Assembly (NCBI GenBank): GCA_964477685.1
Contig: CAYZHK010000010.1
Span: 1-29,843 of the forward strand
Length of the DNA stretch: 29,843 nucleotides
Direction: 5' to 3'
Source of the DNA: JACTUC01 sp964477685
GTDB taxonomy: Archaea; Thermoproteota; Methanomethylicia; Methanomethylicales; Methanomethylicaceae
Below, in pieces: positions 7,911-16,189 of the stretch (the first letter of the stretch is position 1; each line of letters begins with the position of its first letter). The notes under the pieces are model-generated. The model was given only the letters and a program-made list of their open reading frames with translations, searched no databases and was not told the DNA's origin. The position numbers and the translations under genes are program-made.

Positions 7911-8969
7911 ACGAAGATACCTTCCCGAGCAACTGTCATTCTAGTCACTATCCTCGCTGTGTCCACCTTAGGCTTAGTCGCGTATAGAATGGCAGGTATG
8001 GACTGGTCAATTCAGCCGGGTCAAGTGGTGCAGCCGCAGTGCGTATTCTACTTCGGAGCTAGCGGGTGCCACTCCTGCGAGGAGGCGGACCAGTACATCA
8101 CGGAGGTGGAAGCTGCCTATCCCACCCTCAGCGTCCAGCGCTTTGAAGTCCATAATGTCACGAACTGGGACCTGATGGTGAGTCTGTACATGGCCCATAA
8201 CATGACCACCTACTCCACTCCTGTTGCGTTCATCGGAGACAAGGTTCTAATTGGTCCGAGCAGTATAAAGGACCAGCTTGTTGGGCTGCTATTGAACAAT
8301 ACCGGCAGAGAATGCCCGTCTGTCAATGCAACCATCCCGTCCAACAGCAGTGCCACATCCCCACCCGTTGAGATAATCCTTGCGATGGCCTTTGCCGATT
8401 CCCTCAATCCTTGCGCCATAGCCGTACTTCTTCTCCTGATAGTGGCGCTCTCTGCAGCTGGGGAGAAGGTGTTTGCCACAGGCGCGGCATACATTGCTGG
8501 AAATTTTGTTGCCTATCTCCTCATAGGTTATGGGATCTTTGCAATACTAAGCCAGTTTCAGCTCCCATTTTATACGACCAAAATAATAGGCGCCTTGGCT
8601 GTTGTGGTGGCACTAGTGTCGCTATTCTCCAAAATACCAGTCTCGCAGAAGCCGACGGTGAAGAAGCTCATAGAAGGTGCCACAGCGCCTCCCGTGGCTT
8701 TTTTCGCCGGAGCAATAATATCCGCAATAGAGTTGCCCTGCACTGGAGGACCATACTTCCTTGCCACCGCCCTCATGCGCCAATATAATCTCGGCCAGTT
8801 CGAAGTGCTTGGATTCCTGATGCTCTACAATCTTATCTTTGTATTACCCCTTGTGCTGATCCTTCTCCTCAATATATTTGCGAAGACGCCCAAGATACCC
8901 AGAGACTACGTCAGGTATGCGTCGGCCATAGCCATGTGGGCCATAGGCATCTTTCTGGTCTTGATGTGA
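7911..8969 (+). CDS. Thioredoxin-like domain fused to CcdA/DsbD-type membrane domain; start unclear
   Basis: Probably a thiol-disulfide exchange protein moving reducing power across the membrane. It has a thioredoxin-like extracytoplasmic domain with GCHSCEE (CxxC) and a YSTPVAFIGDKV segment carrying the cis-Pro. A CcdA-like domain of about six TM segments follows, with Cys in SLNPCA and in ELPCTGG. The first usual start is GTG 7959 (336 aa), but the frame is open back to the TAG at 7908. Those codons encode KIPSRATVILVTILAV, a typical signal anchor. The expected start position 7911 is ACG, just after AGGGGG. I give 7911 as the biological start, with GTG 7959 as the conservative one. Thr-linked sequons follow the thioredoxin domain. 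Confidence 0.75.
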   Translation, partial: TKIPSRATVILVTILAVSTLGLVAYRMAGMDWSIQPGQVVQPQCVFYFGASGCHSCEEADQYITEVEAAYPTLSVQRFEVHNVTNWDLMVSLYMAHNMTTYSTPVAFIGDKVLIGPSSIKDQLVGLLLNNTGRECPSVNATIPSNSSATSPPVEIILAMAFADSLNPCAIAVLLLLIVALSAAGEKVFATGAAYIAGNFVAYLLIGYGIFAILSQFQLPFYTTKIIGALAVVVALVSLFSKIPVSQKPTVKKLIEGATAPPVAFFAGAIISAIELPCTGGPYFLATALMRQYNLGQFEVLGFLMLYNLIFVLPLVLILLLNIFAKTPKIPRDYVRYASAIAMWAIGIFLVLM

Positions 8970-9010
8970 TCCTCCTCTATTTCCAGCATTTTGTGGCATC
9001 TTCAAGTGAT

Positions 9011-9718
9011 TCAGCAGTTGCACGTCAGAGCAAAGACCCGGGATGTTGCATTGGCGCCCAATGCAGTGACCACCTGGACCCTGTACAGCTCAATTATTGT
9101 AGCAGCCGCATAGGACATGTTGATATTGAAGTATGATATTTTTCCTGGGAGCAAACCCTCCGTATGGAGTGGCGTGGAGTTGACGGCCAGCCCGTCCGAC
9201 CTGATAAGATAAGCGGTGGAATTGGAAAGAGCAACGTCTCCTACATTGGAGACTGAGACGAGGACGACAGTTTTTGACGAGGTGTCAGCGGTAACATCGG
9301 GTATGAGGATTTTCTCAGCAAGGTCCGAAGAGTTCAGGCAGTTTACTATGAAAAGAACTGCCCCGCTGTAGGACTGGTCTGATCTCAGTACCACTGAAAG
9401 GGTAGTATTCTGGTCGACCCTGAGAGGCAGGGATGCATTGAGCGAGATTATGCTGAAGCCCGGGGTCGCGATGGAGATGTACTCGACCGAAATGGGCCAA
9501 TGAGGCGAAAGGGACAGAACGGCAGAGAAGTTTTGGCCTGGATTGACCTGCCTTTCCGAGGACGAGGCATTGGCCGTTAGGCCGGGGTTGGTGGATAGTG
9601 CTTGGAGGCCCGTCAGAACAACCGTCGGTGCGCTTAAGGTAGAGTATGCAACTGCGCCGATCACGGCTATTGCGATGATCGCGGTGACAGCAACGATGAG
9701 CTTTGCGGGGCGATCCAT
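9011..9718 (-). CDS. Secreted or membrane-anchored surface protein rich in N-glycosylation sequons
   Basis: I do not recognise the family. The 235-residue product begins MDRPAKL followed by ~20 hydrophobic residues, a signal peptide or membrane anchor. The rest looks like beta-rich extracellular sequence (Ig/CARDB-like in flavour only). Nine NxS/T sequons are present in about 200 residues, consistent with a glycosylated archaeal surface protein. Three Cys occur, two in a C-terminal CNC. It is convergent with the thioredoxin/CcdA gene, whose stop lies ~40 bp away. An A/T-rich TATA-like stretch at about 9731-9741 precedes it. Confidence 0.65.
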   Translation of the reverse strand: MDRPAKLIVAVTAIIAIAVIGAVAYSTLSAPTVVLTGLQALSTNPGLTANASSSERQVNPGQNFSAVLSLSPHWPISVEYISIATPGFSIISLNASLPLRVDQNTTLSVVLRSDQSYSGAVLFIVNCLNSSDLAEKILIPDVTADTSSKTVVLVSVSNVGDVALSNSTAYLIRSDGLAVNSTPLHTEGLLPGKISYFNINMSYAAATIIELYRVQVVTALGANATSRVFALTCNC

Positions 9719-9835
9719 GGTCTAGGAATGTATTTTTATTCTAATATTCCTTCTTCCATTGATATAGACTAACTCTGCAGCCCGATGATCGGCGAAAATC
9801 ACATCGTGCTAATGCTGGACGGAGGTCACTTCGTA

Positions 9836-10702
9836 TCATATGAAGCCGTCGAGTGGCCCCCTACGGTTGGCATTTCCCTTCGAGGGGGGGTTGTTGCCCT
9901 TTCCGTCCCTGCTCGAGATGTATCTCTCAGCCTGTACCTTTGCGCTCCGCTGCGGGTTATCCATTCCCCCAAGCATCTCCATTACCTGGAGACAATTCTC
10001 CACTGCGTAGCCATGGTAATGGTTGTTGAAGTAGCCAAAGACCCTCTCCGCCTTTTTCTCAGCATCTGCAACCTTGGGAATCCAGGGCTCCAGCTCGTCC
10101 CTGCCGTACCGGTAGTCGAACCAGACCCTCTTCCCCCTGCCATGCCACCTGAAATATGTGAAATCCGTGGTCAGGTGGACCTCCGGCGGGAGGAGGGGCT
10201 CATCCACATTGACATAGGCGATGCGGTATCGCTCGAGAAGGGGCCAGGTCTCTTCCCTCATCCAGCCCAGGTTCCTGAACTCGATGGCAAATCTCACATT
10301 GAGGGGGAGGATTTGCAGGAAATCCTCCAGGATGGCTGCATTGAAGCCAAAGCTCGGTGGCAGCTGGATGATGATGCATCCCAGCTTGCTGCTGGTGGCC
10401 AGCGGAGACATCAGATCCACAAAGCGCGCCAGGTCGGCATCGGCTCCTTCCGAGAGGCTGAGCTTCTTTTCGTGGGTGATGAGCCTCGGCAGCTTGGCGG
10501 TGAAGGTGAAATCAGCCGGGGTGTGCATCTTCCACCCCATCACCAGGCCCCTGGAGGGAAAGGCATAGAATGTGGAGTCGATTTCAGCGGTGCGGAAGAT
10601 GCTGGTGTAATGCCGCAGCATCCCTGCGGCGTCGTTGTAGAATGGCCCTATCCACTCCCTGTAGCTCCATCCGGATGTGCCCAGGAGGATTTTGTGGGTC
10701 AT
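9836..10702 (-). CDS. DUF72 (YecE-like) protein, copy 1
   Basis: A 288-residue TIM-barrel-type protein of the DUF72/YecE family, whose biochemical role is not established. Family features seen: GTSGWSYREWIGPFY near the N-terminus, AEIDSTFYAFPS (~40-50), FTAKLPRLITH (~66-76), CIIIQLPPSF and FAIEFRNLGW, then the later VNVDEP and FRWHGR segments. The ATG overlaps the TGA of the upstream DUF72 gene by four bases (ATGA), so the pair is translated together. The C-terminal ~25 residues are Lys/Asn/Gly-rich and look like a disordered tail. Confidence 0.88.
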   Translation of the reverse strand: MTHKILLGTSGWSYREWIGPFYNDAAGMLRHYTSIFRTAEIDSTFYAFPSRGLVMGWKMHTPADFTFTAKLPRLITHEKKLSLSEGADADLARFVDLMSPLATSSKLGCIIIQLPPSFGFNAAILEDFLQILPLNVRFAIEFRNLGWMREETWPLLERYRIAYVNVDEPLLPPEVHLTTDFTYFRWHGRGKRVWFDYRYGRDELEPWIPKVADAEKKAERVFGYFNNHYHGYAVENCLQVMEMLGGMDNPQRSAKVQAERYISSRDGKGNNPPSKGNANRRGPLDGFI

Positions 10703-11631
10703 GAGGGCGACCCCTTCTCTCCCAGTGCCTTGAGGACCTCGTCCAGCGAGGAGTAGATTCCATCAGGTAGGAGCGATAGCGCCTCTCCCACTCTGACGCG
10801 CTTGTCGCCGGGCGCCTCGTAGAGCTTCCATCCTTGGCTATGGGACAGCTCTGCCTTCATTGAAGGGAAGACTGTGTCTTCGGCAAGCACCTCCCTGAGG
10901 GAATCCAGGCCGACAGCCTTCGTCAAACTTGGGAACTTCCCCCTGGCCCTGTAGGTCTTCAGCCTTGCGGCATCTGAGTACATCCTGGCGCCGTGGAAGG
11001 TGAGGAATGCCCTGTTGAATCCAGAGGCGAGGTCGTCCAGAGACTTCAGCTCGTCATCTGTTGGCTGGTAGAGGTTGTGGTAGCCTCTCCCGAAGAGGCG
11101 TGCGTAGAGGGTATCGCTGTAATAGGCTGGGACCTGCCCTTTCAGAGGGTCTACGGAATGGATAATGCCCCTCTCCTGCATCGCCTCCAGCAGCTGGGGG
11201 GAACTGGCCAGGGAGGCTTCCACCCTGGTCTCCAAGGCCAGTTGTATCGGCCGCCATTCATGGGCTCCGAGGAAATCAGAGAGCGATCTGGCCAGGGCCT
11301 GATCGGGAATGGCCGTTGGGGGGAGCTGGAGGTGGAGGATGTCAGCCCTCAGGATCCTGCAGATCTCCAGCATCCTCAGGAAGCTGCTGTGCGTTGCCTC
11401 CGAGTCATCGAAGGGGCAGGCGTGCGTTATGGACCTGTGGGCCCTGACTGAGAAGTGGAAACTCTCCGGGACAGCCCTGCGCCACCCCTCCACCTCCTGC
11501 AGCGAAGGCATTTCGTAGAAGGTGGAGTTCACTTCGACGTAATCAAAAGACCTTGAGTATGCCTTCAGGGGGGAGAGGGATGGCACCCTGAAGTATGCCC
11601 AGCCGCCTCCCCCAATGAATGTCTGGCGCAT
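10699..11631 (-). CDS. DUF72 (YecE-like) protein, copy 2
   Basis: A 310-residue divergent member of the same family as its downstream neighbour. FIGGGGWAYF at the N-terminus and YVEVNSTFYEMPS match the family's first strands. FHFSVRAHRSITH, LHLQLPP, LALETR and FLTFHGARMY match later ones. ATG 11631 is chosen because GAGG sits 4 nt upstream and a TATA-like GTTTTATTA (about 11657-11667) would give a short leader. A longer reading frame back to 11736 overlaps the promoter of the divergent methyltransferase gene and is unlikely. The pair may form a heterodimer; that is inference. Confidence 0.82.
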   Translation of the reverse strand: MRQTFIGGGGWAYFRVPSLSPLKAYSRSFDYVEVNSTFYEMPSLQEVEGWRRAVPESFHFSVRAHRSITHACPFDDSEATHSSFLRMLEICRILRADILHLQLPPTAIPDQALARSLSDFLGAHEWRPIQLALETRVEASLASSPQLLEAMQERGIIHSVDPLKGQVPAYYSDTLYARLFGRGYHNLYQPTDDELKSLDDLASGFNRAFLTFHGARMYSDAARLKTYRARGKFPSLTKAVGLDSLREVLAEDTVFPSMKAELSHSQGWKLYEAPGDKRVRVGEALSLLPDGIYSSLDEVLKALGEKGSPS

Positions 11632-11714
11632 TGCCCTCAACAGAACTATGGCGGGAGGTAATAAAACAAGTTTCGCCTGGCCATCGCGCATCAATTGTAG
11701 CATTCCCAAAAAAA

Positions 11715-11728
11715 GGATAAATAAATCC
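11715..11728 (+). promoter_or_regulatory. TATA box of the first MtaA/MtbA-type gene
   Basis: GGATAAATAAATCC, centred 26-27 nt upstream of the TTG start at 11748. The transcript would begin at or next to the start codon (leaderless). Confidence 0.5.
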
Positions 11729-11747
11729 ATATTCAATTGCTAATGGG

Positions 11748-12761
11748 TTGATCAACATTACACCAAGAGATAGGGTTTTAGGCGCTCTCCGGGGAGAAAA
11801 AACAGACCGGATTCCCGTGTCGTGCGTGACCCAGCTGGGTCTGGTCGAGACGATGGACATAACCGGCGCGAGGTGGCCCGAGGCCCACCATGACGCCACC
11901 AAGATGGCGGCACTTGGAGGCGCTCTGTACAGGCTGGCCGGCCTCGAGGCGGCGAGGATCCCATTCTGCCTCACGGTCCAGGCCGAGAACTTTGGGTGTC
12001 ATGTGGAATTCGGGACTGTTGACTCGACGCCGGGGGTGCGGAAAGCGGCATTCTCAACCATTGAGGAGGTCAGGTATCCGGACAACTTCCTTGGCCTCAA
12101 CAGGATCCCCATAATGCTCGAGGCCACGAAGATCCTCAAGAGGGATCATCCCGAACTGCCGATAATAGTGGGCATGGAAGGGGTGTTCACCCTTGCGGGG
12201 CATCTGACGGGGATCGAGAACCTCCTCAAGTGGTCCATCAAATCGCGCGATAGCATCTCGAAGATTCTGGAAATCACTGCCCACGCCAACATCGAGTACG
12301 CCAGGGCATTGATTGACGCGGGCGCCGATGTGATCTGCGTGGCTGATCCGACGGCTTCGCCCGAGCTCCTCAGCCCCAGGGACTTTGCGTTCTTCATCAA
12401 GCCGAAGCTGAAGGAGGTTTCCGATTCCATCCGCAGCAAGGGGGCGCTGAGCGCCCTCCACATCTGCGGCAACGTCACCAGGATCGTGAAGGACATGGCC
12501 GAGACGGGATTCGACGGGCTCAGCGTTGAGGAGAAGATAGACGTTGCAAAGGCAAGGGAATTGATAGGGTCGCCCAGGCCTGCACTCATTGGCAATGTGG
12601 CGGCGGCGAAGTCGATGTTCACCGGAAAGCCGGAAGACGTCGTGCTGGAGGCGAAGCGTTCGCTGGCTGCCGGGGTCAACATACTCGCCCCCGGCTGTGG
12701 AATGGCGCCACGCACAAGGCTCGAGAATGTCAAGGCCCTGGTCAGTGCGGTGCAGGGATAG
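11748..12761 (+). CDS. MtaA/MtbA-type corrinoid:thiol methyltransferase (UroD superfamily), stand-alone copy
   Basis: A 337-residue protein of the uroporphyrinogen-decarboxylase fold in its methyltransferase branch. These zinc enzymes move a methyl group from a methylated corrinoid protein to coenzyme M (MtaA, MtbA) or another acceptor. The zinc ligands are visible: H238 and C240 in LHICGN and C317 in APGCGM. The N-terminus ITPRDRVLGALRGEKTDRIPV is typical. The only in-frame start is TTG 11748. A nearby ATG (11743) is out of frame and stops at once. A TATA box places transcription at this TTG, so it may be leaderless. The chaperonin gene at the end of the methyltransferase operon converges on it. 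It ends with TAG. Confidence 0.85.
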   Translation: MINITPRDRVLGALRGEKTDRIPVSCVTQLGLVETMDITGARWPEAHHDATKMAALGGALYRLAGLEAARIPFCLTVQAENFGCHVEFGTVDSTPGVRKAAFSTIEEVRYPDNFLGLNRIPIMLEATKILKRDHPELPIIVGMEGVFTLAGHLTGIENLLKWSIKSRDSISKILEITAHANIEYARALIDAGADVICVADPTASPELLSPRDFAFFIKPKLKEVSDSIRSKGALSALHICGNVTRIVKDMAETGFDGLSVEEKIDVAKARELIGSPRPALIGNVAAAKSMFTGKPEDVVLEAKRSLAAGVNILAPGCGMAPRTRLENVKALVSAVQG

Positions 12762-12770
12762 TCATCTTCG

Positions 12771-12800
12771 GGGGGACATCCCCAGCGCCTATTATTTTTC
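12771..12800 (+). terminator. Hairpin plus T-run after the stand-alone methyltransferase gene
   Basis: GGGG-ACAT-CCCC (12772-12783) followed by TATTATTTTTC, in the 46-bp gap between two convergent genes. This is a reasonable terminator for the plus-strand gene. Confidence 0.45.
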
Positions 12801-12807
12801 AACAGCC

Positions 12808-14553
12808 CTAATAATTCTCAGGGTGCATGGCCCGGTCCATCATTTCACGGTCGAGTTTGGACACTTCCCTGAGGCTTTCCTTTTCCTTGAAGGCCACCCG
12901 GAGCTTTTCGTCCTGGATCCGCTTCTGTGCCATTTCCCTCTCGGCCTCGGCGCGCTTGATGGCGGCAGGGTTGGTGACCATGATTATATCGCTTATGCCT
13001 AGTACCATAGTTGCAGCCTCTGTGGCGATCTTTATCGCATGCTGCTTTGCCTTGAATGAATCGAGAAGCGCACCGCTGGCATTCCTGCTGGGCTGGCCAC
13101 TGATCGCGTCTATGCCTGCGTCCCTCTGCCCGCTTTCATGCTTCCCCCTCAGCTCGGTGATGGCGTCGAGGCAATCCATACCCCTGTTGGAGGCGAGCGT
13201 TTTGGGGATTTCCTCTATTGCATCACCAAAGGCATCGACGGCAAGCTGTTCCTTGTTTTTGAAGGTACTTGAGTAGCCCTTCAGTTCCTTCCAGATCTCC
13301 ATCTCAACGGCCCCACCGCCATAGAGAGCCTTGCCATGCTCCAGGGCGATGGACACCGTCTGGACGCATTCTTTCAGGATTCCTTCGAACTCCTCTGCCA
13401 CCTGAGCCGAGCCTCCCCGGATCAGCAGCGTCACGACCTTGTCAAATCGGCACTGCTCGACGAAGAGCATCTCGTCCCCCGATATGCTGCGGAACTCCAT
13501 CAGCCCTGCAGCGCCAATGTCAGCCTCCCCCAGTTCTGAGAAATTCGTCACTATCTGGGCTCCGGTTGCCTTTGCTAGCCTCACCATGTCCTTTTCGGAA
13601 ACCAGGTCGAACGCCAGGATATGCTCACTGGCGAGGAAAGCCAGCATCGCCTTGCTGATGCGCTTCTGGCAGAAGAGGGCGCCTGCACCTGCCCCCTTCA
13701 GCCTGTCGATCAGCCTCCGGTAGTAATTTCTCTCGCCATCCTTGAAGCTTCGGAGCTGTTCAGGGGTGTTGAGCTCGTATTCCCGCAGGGCATCGCCTGT
13801 CTCGTAGATAAACGGGTCTATGGCGCTCCCTATCAGGGCGATCCTTGCGCCCTCAATCCTGTCGGGCATTGAGGCGTGTGGCTTATCCCTGTAGATGACG
13901 ATCCCCTTCACAAGGCGTGATTCGCCTGTGCTGGCGCCATCCCTCCTCCGGAGGGCGATGTTGTCCGTATCCGCCCTTGTCGTTCCCTGGCTTGTCTCTG
14001 CGACGGCCCTTATGGCCGCAACGACAAGTTTGGCAATGCGCTCCTTGGACTCGCCTGTTACTTTTCCGCCGATCGCAGTCTTTGCCACAGCCAACAGGCG
14101 GTCCTCGTCATCAACCGACAGGCCAACCACATTCCGGTCAAGGACCTCGAGGGCCCTCCTCCCCGCCTTCTGGTAGCCATCGATAATCACCCGCGGGTGG
14201 ATTTTCATCTTCAGAAGCCTGTCGGCTTTCTTCAGCAGTTCACCGGTGAGGATGGCGGCGGTCTTGGTCCCGTCGCCAGCGATGTCGCTCTGGGTCCTTG
14301 CCAGCTCTACCATGAGCCTGGTGATCTCGTTCATGGTCTTCATGTTCTCAAGGATGGCGCGCCCGCTGTTGGTGATGGTCACATCGCCCATTGGGGTGAC
14401 CAGCATCTTGCTCATGCCGTTCGGCCCTAGGGCGGGCTTAATGGCATCGGATACCTTGCCCATTATGATGATGTTGGCCCTGCGGACATCCCTGACGCGC
14501 CCATAGCCTTTTTTCAGGAATAGAAAGGAAGCCTCGGGCTGCGATGATGCCAC
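12808..14553 (-). CDS. Divergent group II chaperonin (thermosome-like) with altered ATPase site
   Basis: A 581-residue member of the thermosome/CCT family, which folds proteins in a double-ring ATP-driven chamber. Domain order is complete: LGPNGMSKML (42-51), GDVTITNSGRAIL (56-68), GDGTKTAAIL (93-102), apical domain, GGGAVEME (412-419) and a charged C-terminal helix. Two catalytic positions are changed. The NDG Asp (GroEL D52 equivalent) is Ser63. The conserved Asp ahead of the GGGA motif (GroEL D398 equivalent) is Glu395. GDGTT is GDGTK. It starts at GTG 14553 with TGAGGT upstream, 11 nt after the corrinoid gene. This looks like a specialised paralogue tied to the methyltransferase operon, not a housekeeping subunit. 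It ends with TAG. Confidence 0.9.
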   Translation of the reverse strand: MASSQPEASFLFLKKGYGRVRDVRRANIIIMGKVSDAIKPALGPNGMSKMLVTPMGDVTITNSGRAILENMKTMNEITRLMVELARTQSDIAGDGTKTAAILTGELLKKADRLLKMKIHPRVIIDGYQKAGRRALEVLDRNVVGLSVDDEDRLLAVAKTAIGGKVTGESKERIAKLVVAAIRAVAETSQGTTRADTDNIALRRRDGASTGESRLVKGIVIYRDKPHASMPDRIEGARIALIGSAIDPFIYETGDALREYELNTPEQLRSFKDGERNYYRRLIDRLKGAGAGALFCQKRISKAMLAFLASEHILAFDLVSEKDMVRLAKATGAQIVTNFSELGEADIGAAGLMEFRSISGDEMLFVEQCRFDKVVTLLIRGGSAQVAEEFEGILKECVQTVSIALEHGKALYGGGAVEMEIWKELKGYSSTFKNKEQLAVDAFGDAIEEIPKTLASNRGMDCLDAITELRGKHESGQRDAGIDAISGQPSRNASGALLDSFKAKQHAIKIATEAATMVLGISDIIMVTNPAAIKRAEAEREMAQKRIQDEKLRVAFKEKESLREVSKLDREMMDRAMHPENY

Positions 14554-14564
14554 TTGCGGTTACC

Positions 14565-15248
14565 TCAGGGATCAAAGGCATCTTTGCAGTCAGCGAGCTT
14601 CTGTACCTTCACAACAAGGTCGCCAATATCTTCACCGCATTCGTCAGAGCCGATTTCCTCGGCGAATTCGGGGGTGATGATCTCTGTCCTTCCGCAGATG
14701 ACCACCTTATGGTGGTCCCTCAGCCCCTTTTCACTTAGGATATCTATGACGTCCTTCTGGTGTCGCATGCAGGCCAGCACCAGCGTCCCCACGGCAATGA
14801 TTTCCGCATGGACTTCCTGTGCCTTCTCGACGAACCTGTCTGGGAGGACATCTTCGCCCAGGTCATGGACCTCAAAGCCCCTTGAGGAAAGCATCGCTAC
14901 CGATATGGTCTTGCCAATGGAGTGGGGGTCGCCGGCCACTATCCCGATAACGACCCTCGCCCTCCGCTTCAGAGGGCTGCCGTCCGGAGTCTTGGAGAGC
15001 AGTATCTCTCGCGCATCCCTTACCGCATATTCGATGGTGGCGAGGGTAAGCATCGGGATTTTCTTCTGGCTGAACTGGCTCTCGACTGATTCCAGCCCAA
15101 CCATCAGCCCCTCCTCAATGGCAACCTGCGGGTCAACCCCTCCAGCCAGTGCTGCCCTTGCCCCATCGATGATCGCCCTTCGGTTGCATGCGGCGACCGC
15201 CATTGCCAAGCTGCTGACGAGCTCCTTTTGGAAGCCATGAGGGGCCAC
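14565..15248 (-). CDS. Corrinoid (B12-binding) methyltransferase carrier protein, second copy
   Basis: A 227-residue MtbC/MttC-like protein that carries the cobamide used as methyl carrier. An N-terminal helical cap (~1-85, with GGVDPQVAIEEGL) precedes a B12-binding Rossmann domain. The cofactor motif DPHSIG (107-112) keeps the lower-ligand His109, and the later GRTEII segment occupies the position of the usual GG turn. It is more divergent than the copy next to the MttB-type gene. Start is GTG 15248; no ATG is in frame nearby. It lies 14 nt after the VWA gene and 11 nt before the chaperonin gene, so the carrier is embedded in the ATPase/chaperone half of the operon. Confidence 0.85.
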   Translation of the reverse strand: MAPHGFQKELVSSLAMAVAACNRRAIIDGARAALAGGVDPQVAIEEGLMVGLESVESQFSQKKIPMLTLATIEYAVRDAREILLSKTPDGSPLKRRARVVIGIVAGDPHSIGKTISVAMLSSRGFEVHDLGEDVLPDRFVEKAQEVHAEIIAVGTLVLACMRHQKDVIDILSEKGLRDHHKVVICGRTEIITPEFAEEIGSDECGEDIGDLVVKVQKLADCKDAFDP

Positions 15249-15262
15249 CTAGGACATATGCT

Positions 15263-16189
15263 TCACCGCAGTATCTCCAAGACTGCCCTCGGTAACTCAA
15301 GGAAATGCTTTACGTAGACCCTCCGGCCCTTGGTTGCTTTTGCCATGGCAATGCAGGTGCGGTCGTCCCCCCCACCGATCCCCATGGGGACCTGGATCAC
15401 GTGGAGCCGGGTGTACTTTGACGCCACCTCGATAGGATCTCCGCCGGTGGTTGCCCAGCCGTCTGTGGCTATGATGCCAAGCTTTTCATGGGCGACCTGC
15501 TTGGAAAGCTGGAGGAGCCCCTTTTCCAAGGCCAGCCTGATGTTTGTGATGCCTTTGGGTTGCACTTCCAGCATTTTATCAAGAAGCGTCTCGAGGGTCA
15601 TCTCCCTCTCGATCGGCTTGATGATATTCACCTCGTCGTTGAATGTTAGGATGGCATAGTTCTCGCCCCTGAGGCGGTATGCGAGTACGCCGATGGCCAG
15701 GGTGGCTATCAGGATCTTCTCGCGCTACATGGAGTTGCTGGTATCCAGCATGAGCACGACCCCCCTGGGCTTTGGCTCCTTGTCGACCATCATTATGTCG
15801 TCATAGTCAGGACACTTCTTGCCCACGCAGTTCTCCATGGTCTCCTCGAGCTCCATCTCGTCCAAGCCAGGCCTGAAGGTCGTGAGGGCCCTCTTTGTCG
15901 ACCTTATGCCCCTTGCCGAGATGTGGGCTGCCAATTGCATCAGGATCCTAATCAGGACGTCCCGTGCTATCGCCTTCTGCTCAGCGGTCAACTCCTTCTG
16001 GACGCTGTAGAGGAAGAGAGCCGCGGACCATTTCAGGTTGGTGCTCTCGGTTGCCTTGATGACCTCATTGAAGAGGGAGGGGTCCTGCAGCAGCTCAGCG
16101 AGGGTCTTGGGGTTCTCCCTCGCCATCATGCGCATGAGCTGGAAATCGCCTTTCCTGAGGCCCTCCCTCATCAGAGGGAGGTCCTTCAA
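15263..16189 (-). CDS. VWA (MIDAS) domain partner of MoxR ATPase, interrupted by in-frame TAG
   Basis: One continuous frame of 309 codons, broken only by TAG at 15725-15727 (codon 155). Residues 1-140 are a helical region with an acidic LDEMELEETMEN segment, as in VWA proteins paired with MoxR/NorQ-type ATPases. The MIDAS motif DTSNS is at 149-153, then Met154, TAG, then REKILIATLAIGVLAYRL. The other MIDAS residues lie beyond the stop and are intact: Thr215 in GITNI and Asp243 in ATDGW. Read as a stop, the 154-residue product lacks most of the fold, and the rest has no start until about codon 187. TTG 16189 overlaps the MoxR stop (TTGA); ATG 16171 is an alternative. It could be recoded (possibly pyrrolysine), a recent nonsense allele or a sequence error. 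Confidence 0.8.
15725..15727 (-). other. In-frame TAG (amber) codon inside the VWA gene
   Basis: Minus-strand context is TCC ATG TAG CGC GAG AAG. The frame before and after is uninterrupted and the protein family pattern continues without a gap. The position is a variable residue just after DxSxSM in VWA domains. One nt after the TAG, GCGAG could pair with CTCGC about 30 nt further on, around a GCC/GGC stem. I give that little weight. Confidence 0.9.

Noticed and set aside
9785..10756. Long plus-strand frame opposite the first DUF72 gene
   Set aside because: The minus strand encodes a clear DUF72 protein; this frame is its shadow, with no family pattern and no ribosome-binding site.
15263..15631. 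Separate small gene for the second half of the VWA protein
   Set aside because: The fragment would start at a GTG in mid-domain with no ribosome-binding site, and the frame continues upstream through the TAG with family-typical sequence.
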